From an uncultured Oscillospiraceae bacterium (GTDB taxonomy: Bacteria; Bacillota; Clostridia; Oscillospirales; Ruminococcaceae), in contig CABUAH010000065.1 of NCBI GenBank assembly GCA_902489475.1, positions 1 to 9,905 of the forward strand: a DNA stretch of 9,905 nucleotides, written 5' to 3'. Of this stretch, positions 7,238-9,905 are shown one piece after another. The notes under the pieces are model-generated. The model was not told the origin of the DNA and did no database searches. It saw nothing but the letters and a program-made list of their open reading frames with translations. A program made the position numbers and the translations under genes. The number at the start of each line of letters is the position of its first letter. Position 1 is the first letter of the stretch.

Positions 7238-7309
7238 GCGCAGCGGTCGAAATTATGCGAGGTAAGACGAGCAGATAATTTCGGGAACCGCAAGAGTCAC
7301 GCGGTGCGC
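7238..7309 (+). ncRNA. Candidate structured RNA core, copy 2
   Basis: Same nested fold as copy 1: GCGCA (7238-7242), GCGGT (7243-7247) and CGAAATTAT (7248-7256) pair with ATAATTTCG (7275-7283), ACCGC (7287-7291) and TGCGC (7305-7309). Here the middle stem is complete at 5 bp, because base 7291 is C where copy 1 has A. It lies 60 nt before the tRNA 5' end. Whether it is a tRNA leader, a separate RNA or a dispersed repeat cannot be told from this window. Confidence 0.4.
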
Positions 7310-7355
7310 GGCTGACGAAAAAGGCAATAAATTATAGATTTAAGTTAGGTAATAA

Positions 7356-7361
7356 TATAAT
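7356..7361 (+). promoter_or_regulatory. Possible proximal tRNA promoter -10 box
   Basis: A perfect TATAAT lies 8 nt before the tRNA 5' end, so initiation would fall at about the mature end. The -35 position (about 7333-7338, TATAGA) is a poor match, and the AT-rich context makes chance occurrence possible. It would be a second promoter beside the strong distal one at 6873. Confidence 0.35.
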
Positions 7362-7369
7362 AAAAATAT

Positions 7370-7456
7370 GCGGATATGGCGGAATTGGCAGACGCGCATG
7401 GTTCAGGTCCATGTGAAAGCAATTTCATGGGGGTTCAAGTCCCCCTATCCGCACCA
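7370..7456 (+). tRNA. tRNA-Leu (anticodon CAG), CCA encoded
   Basis: A complete class II tRNA cloverleaf. The acceptor stem is GCGGATA (7370-7376) with TATCCGC (7446-7452), discriminator A7453 and encoded CCA (7454-7456). The D-stem is GCG/CGC (7379-7381, 7393-7395). The anticodon stem is CATGG/CCATG (7397-7401, 7409-7413) with loop TTCAGGT and anticodon CAG at 7404-7406, reading CUG codons. The long variable arm typical of leucine tRNAs is TGAAA-gcaa-TTTCA (7414-7427). The T-arm is GGGGG/CCCCC with loop TTCAAGT. It should be transcribed from the 6873 promoter, perhaps also from a box at 7356, and ends at the terminator 4 nt downstream. Confidence 0.97.
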
Positions 7457-7459
7457 AAT

Positions 7460-7501
7460 AAGACAATCGATTTTGATACAAAGTCGGTTGTCTTTCTTTT
7501 T
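7460..7501 (+). terminator. Strong rho-independent terminator after tRNA-Leu
   Basis: AAGACAATCGATTTTG (7460-7475) pairs with CAAAGTCGGTTGTCTT (7479-7494) over 16 bp with two wobble pairs and an ATA loop. It is followed by the U-rich tail TCTTTTT (7495-7501). It closes the repeat-tRNA transcript. Confidence 0.9.
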
Positions 7502-7686
7502 GCCCGAAGAGTTTTGTTTTATGGCTCTTTCTGTGCTTTTACATTGTATTCAACAATTCAACAAAGTTAATTTTCACCACTATATGTCTATTTTATCAAA
7601 TATGGCGCATAATAATAACAAATAACCGGCATGGTACAGATTTTATAAACCTCTCGGCAGCTGGCTTGTTGGAACTGTTTTAGAAT
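7502..7686 (+). other. Intergenic region upstream of ldh
   Basis: AT-rich spacer between the tRNA terminator and the ldh ribosome binding site. I find no consensus promoter pair; weak candidates are CATAAT at 7608-7613 and TTATAA at 7643-7648, neither with a good -35. Bases 7605-7636 resemble the tRNA promoter region 6841-6899 with gaps. No convincing Rex operator (TTGTTAA-n-TTAACAA type), which often regulates ldh in Firmicutes, is visible. Confidence 0.5.
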
Positions 7687-7700
7687 AAGGAGATGTTTGG

Positions 7701-8648
7701 ATGGAAAAAGACGCTAAAAAAATTGCAATTGTCGGAACGGGAATGGTTGGTATGACGTATGCTTATGCAATGCTTAATCAAAACGGCTGCGACGAAATGG
7801 TACTAATCGACATTAACAAGGAAAAAACTATCGGAGAAGCCATGGACCTTAATCACGGATTGCCGTTTGCTCCGTCTTCCATGAAGATTTATGCGGGGGA
7901 TTACAACGATTGCGGAGATGCTGATATTGTTGTTATTTGCGCAGGTGTGGCGCAAAAGCCCGGAGAATCCCGATTAAATCTTCTTAACAGAAACGCCGCA
8001 GTTTTTAAAACCATTATAGATCCAATTGTGAAAGCGGGATTTAACGGGATTTTTCTCGTTGCAACAAATCCTGTGGATATTTTGACATATATCACACAAA
8101 AAATTTCGGGATTCCCTGCAAAACAGGTTATCGGCAGCGGTACAACGCTTGATACGGCACGACTCCGTTTTCTTGTCGGAAAATATTTCGATATAAGTCC
8201 GAGAAACATTCACGCTTATGTGATCGGAGAACACGGCGATAGTGAATTTGTTCCATGGTCGCAGGCTCTCATTTCAACGAAATCCGTTATTGATATTGTA
8301 AGACGAAATAATAAATTCTCTATGGATGAGCTTTTAAATATTCAAGAGGAAGTGCGTACATCCGCACAGGTCATAATCAAAGCAAAACAAGCGACCTATT
8401 ACGGAATCGGTATGGCACTTACTGAAATTACAAAGGCGATTTTCCGTGACGAAAACAGCATTCTCACAGTTTCTACGGCGCTTAACGGAGAGTTTGGTGA
8501 GCAAAATGTAACAATCGGTGTGCCTGCGGTTGTGAACAGAAACGGCATAAAGGATATTTTGGAATTAGAGTTGAGTGATGATGAAATGAGTAAGTTTAAA
8601 AATTCATGTGAAACACTCCGACAGTTTTACAAGGATTTAACTATATAA
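7701..8648 (+). CDS. ldh: L-lactate dehydrogenase (NAD-dependent)
   Basis: A 315-aa member of the LDH/MDH family at normal length, interconverting pyruvate and L-lactate with NADH/NAD in the cytoplasm, the usual route for reoxidising NADH in fermentation. Visible are the Rossmann loop GTGMVG (12-17), the NAD-ribose aspartate D37 (LIDIN), the coenzyme loop AGVAQKPGESR with R91, N123 (TNPVD), the proton relay D151 and substrate arginine R154 (LDTARLR), and the catalytic H178 (GEHGDSE). Q85, at the substrate-specificity position, is what lactate dehydrogenases carry; malate dehydrogenases have Arg there. A related 2-hydroxyacid such as 2-hydroxyisocaproate cannot be excluded. ATG 7701 has AAGGAG (7687-7692) 8 nt upstream. 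The next gene begins 26 nt after its stop in the same direction, so the two are probably cotranscribed. Confidence 0.93.
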   Translation: MEKDAKKIAIVGTGMVGMTYAYAMLNQNGCDEMVLIDINKEKTIGEAMDLNHGLPFAPSSMKIYAGDYNDCGDADIVVICAGVAQKPGESRLNLLNRNAAVFKTIIDPIVKAGFNGIFLVATNPVDILTYITQKISGFPAKQVIGSGTTLDTARLRFLVGKYFDISPRNIHAYVIGEHGDSEFVPWSQALISTKSVIDIVRRNNKFSMDELLNIQEEVRTSAQVIIKAKQATYYGIGMALTEITKAIFRDENSILTVSTALNGEFGEQNVTIGVPAVVNRNGIKDILELELSDDEMSKFKNSCETLRQFYKDLTI

Positions 8649-8659
8649 ATTTTTAGAAA

Positions 8660-8664
8660 AGAGG
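8660..8664 (+). promoter_or_regulatory. Ribosome binding site deciding the start at 8675
   Basis: AGAGG lies in the 26-nt gap after ldh, 10 nt before ATG 8675. An in-frame TTG at 8669 would leave only 4 nt, too close for initiation. Confidence 0.55.
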
Positions 8665-8674
8665 ATTTTTGATT

Positions 8675-9700
8675 ATGGAGAAAATTAAGGCTATTCAGTA
8701 TGGATGCGGTAAAATGAGCAAATACACATTGCGATACATGTACGAACATGGAGTTCAGATCGTTGGGGCGATTGATATAAATCCTGAAGTGGTCGGCATG
8801 GACATTGGAGATTATGCAGAGCTTGGTGTGAAAACGGGTGTGATCATCAGCAGTAATGCCGATGAAGTTTTGGACAATACCGATGCCGATATCGCAGTTG
8901 TTACACTTTTCAGTTTGGTAAGTGACTGCTACGAACACTATGTTAAATGTCTGAGCCGTGGAATCAATGTCATCACGACCTGCGAGGAGGCTACCTATTG
9001 CTGGACAACCGATCCTGTGCGTGCCAACACTCTTGATGTTATTGCCAAAGAACATGGCTGCACATTTGTCGGAAGCGGAATGGAGGATACCTTCTGGATA
9101 AACATGGTAGGTATGATCGCCGGAAGCTGTAATAGTATCCAAAAAATCGAGGGCGCAGTAAGCTACAATGTCGAGGATTACGGACTGGCTTTGGCAAAGG
9201 CCCATGGCGTAGGATTAAGCGCAGAGGAGTTTGAAAAGCAAATTGCACATCCAGAAACTATAGAGCCGTGCTATGTATGGAACTCAAACGAAAGCCTTGC
9301 CGCAAAGCTTGGACTTACAATTAAAAGCCAGACGCAAAAGTGTGTTCCGTATTTTAAGGACGATGATGTTTACTCCTCTACAATGCAGCGGACAATTCCT
9401 AAGGGCGAGTGTATTGGAATGGCAGCTGTTGTACAAACCGAAACATTCCAAGGCCCGATAATCGAAACAAGATGCATAGGTAAGGTGTACGGCCCCGATG
9501 ACGGAGATATGTGCGATTGGAAAATCACAGGCGAACCGAATGCTGAATTTCATGTAGTTAAACCCGCAACAGTTGAGCATACATGTGCAACTATTGTCAA
9601 CCGTATTCCAAGCGTTCTGAATGCGCCGTCAGGCTTGGTAACTGTTGACGAATTAGATGAAATTGCGTATTTGGCTTATCCTATGGAATTTTACTGCTGA
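8675..9700 (+). CDS. DapB-fold NAD(P)-dependent reductase, 2,4-diaminopentanoate dehydrogenase-like
   Basis: A 341-aa cytoplasmic oxidoreductase. The N-terminal Rossmann fold shows strand IKAIQY, nucleotide loop GCGKMS (10-15, with Ser where the third Gly is usual) and D34 (GAIDIN) at the end of beta-2, which favours NAD. Next come the VTLFS strand end (76-80), VITTCEEAT (99-107) and VGSGMEDTF (132-140), resembling the dihydrodipicolinate reductase-like family that includes 2,4-diaminopentanoate dehydrogenase of clostridial ornithine fermentation. It is longer than true DapB (about 250-270 aa), so a lysine-pathway role is unlikely. None of the other ornithine fermentation genes (ortAB, oraSE) is nearby, so the substrate could be a different amino acid. 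It follows ldh by 26 nt and is closed by the terminator at 9721. The start is ATG 8675, not the upstream TTG. The family call is reasonable; the substrate is uncertain. Confidence 0.72.
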   Translation: MEKIKAIQYGCGKMSKYTLRYMYEHGVQIVGAIDINPEVVGMDIGDYAELGVKTGVIISSNADEVLDNTDADIAVVTLFSLVSDCYEHYVKCLSRGINVITTCEEATYCWTTDPVRANTLDVIAKEHGCTFVGSGMEDTFWINMVGMIAGSCNSIQKIEGAVSYNVEDYGLALAKAHGVGLSAEEFEKQIAHPETIEPCYVWNSNESLAAKLGLTIKSQTQKCVPYFKDDDVYSSTMQRTIPKGECIGMAAVVQTETFQGPIIETRCIGKVYGPDDGDMCDWKITGEPNAEFHVVKPATVEHTCATIVNRIPSVLNAPSGLVTVDELDEIAYLAYPMEFYC

Positions 9701-9720
9701 TAAAACGGTTTAAAAAAAGA

Positions 9721-9763
9721 AATCCTCACAGACTTTTAAAGTTTCTGTGAGGATTATTTTATT
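9721..9763 (+). terminator. Rho-independent terminator of the ldh operon
   Basis: AATCCTCACAGA (9721-9732) pairs perfectly with TCTGTGAGGATT (9744-9755), followed by ATTTTATT. An A-run (9713-9719) precedes the stem, so it may also work leftward. It lies 20 nt after the stop at 9700. Confidence 0.88.
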
Positions 9764-9823
9764 CAATTTCTTGGTCAAGATTACGAAAAAGTCTATATAA
9801 AGACTACATCTCTTTATGATTGG

Positions 9824-9832
9824 TGATATAAT
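9824..9832 (+). promoter_or_regulatory. Extended -10 promoter reading off the right edge
   Basis: TGATATAAT is a perfect extended -10, identical to that of the leftward operon. There is no good -35. The start would be near 9839. Nearby are AGTCT-atataa-AGACT (9790-9805) and the 8-bp palindrome TACATGTA (9832-9839), either of which could be an operator. No gene begins before the window ends, so the target lies further right. Confidence 0.55.
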
Positions 9833-9905
9833 ACATGTAGACTGTAACGGGGATGTTATAAAAATCAAAGAAATTTTACTATTCTTTAAACTACTCGTTT
9901 TTAAT

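Larger units (their letters stand above)
7216..7391 (+). repeat. Tandem repeat copy 2: unknown unit leading into the intact tRNA-Leu
   Basis: Second copy of the unit at 7013-7190, offset by 203 nt across the unit and 201 nt at the tRNA head. The last 22 nt (7370-7391) are the 5' end of the functional tRNA. The copies share one orientation, so this is a direct tandem duplication. The linker of this copy carries TATAAT at 7356-7361, whereas copy 1 has TAGAAC there, so only copy 2 keeps a good -10 beside its tRNA. Confidence 0.9.

Noticed and set aside
7013..7391. CRISPR array or insertion sequence
   Set aside because: Only two long direct copies with a 25-nt gap, no short regular repeats and spacers, no transposase frame and no terminal inverted repeats.
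7376..7570. Reading frame over the tRNA beginning MAELADAHGSGPCESNF
   Set aside because: It is the translation of the tRNA-Leu and its terminator, a well-known false annotation; the tRNA cloverleaf explains the sequence fully.
8627..9205. Long minus-strand reading frame (192 codons) across the reductase gene
   Set aside because: No recognisable domain or ribosome binding site; it is antisense to a well-supported gene with correct start and operon spacing.

Overview
The window looks like chromosomal DNA from an AT-rich anaerobic Clostridia member (gut Oscillospiraceae/Ruminococcus-like is a guess). The grounds are strong AAGGAGG-type ribosome binding sites, AT-rich spacers, oxygen-sensitive Fe-S enzymes (hydroxyacyl-CoA dehydratase/activase family, radical SAM), a fermentative lactate dehydrogenase, and a DapB-fold reductase of a type known from clostridial amino-acid fermentation.

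Left two thirds (151-6718, minus strand): one tightly packed operon. An extended -10 promoter near 6761-6769 leads into a 979-aa protein with two BadF/BcrA-type ATPase modules and a dehydratase-like half. One base later comes a 412-aa second dehydratase-like protein, then a cytoplasmic SGNH/sialate O-acetylesterase-like enzyme (19-nt gap), then a PflX-like radical SAM protein that starts on TTG inside the esterase stop codon. Hairpins at 45-111 close the operon. The first two proteins correspond to parts that, from memory of the family, are often fused into one very large polypeptide in related bacteria.

Middle (6719-7501): a divergent intergenic region. A near-consensus promoter (6873-6901) fires rightward into about 460 nt of non-coding DNA. 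This holds two near-identical copies of a GC-richer unit of about 140 nt, each followed by the 5' end of a tRNA-Leu. After copy 1 the tRNA is cut off after 22 nt; after copy 2 it is a complete tRNA-Leu(CAG) with encoded CCA, then a strong terminator. Each unit can fold into a nested stem. I cannot match it to a known RNA family, and it is the best candidate here for something undescribed.

Right (7701-9700, plus strand): a two-gene operon of L-lactate dehydrogenase (ldh) and a DapB-fold NAD(P)-dependent reductase resembling 2,4-diaminopentanoate dehydrogenase, closed by a strong terminator (9721-9763). A further extended -10 promoter at 9824-9832 points out of the right edge toward a gene not in the window.

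All product calls rest on motifs and family memory; no database search was run.
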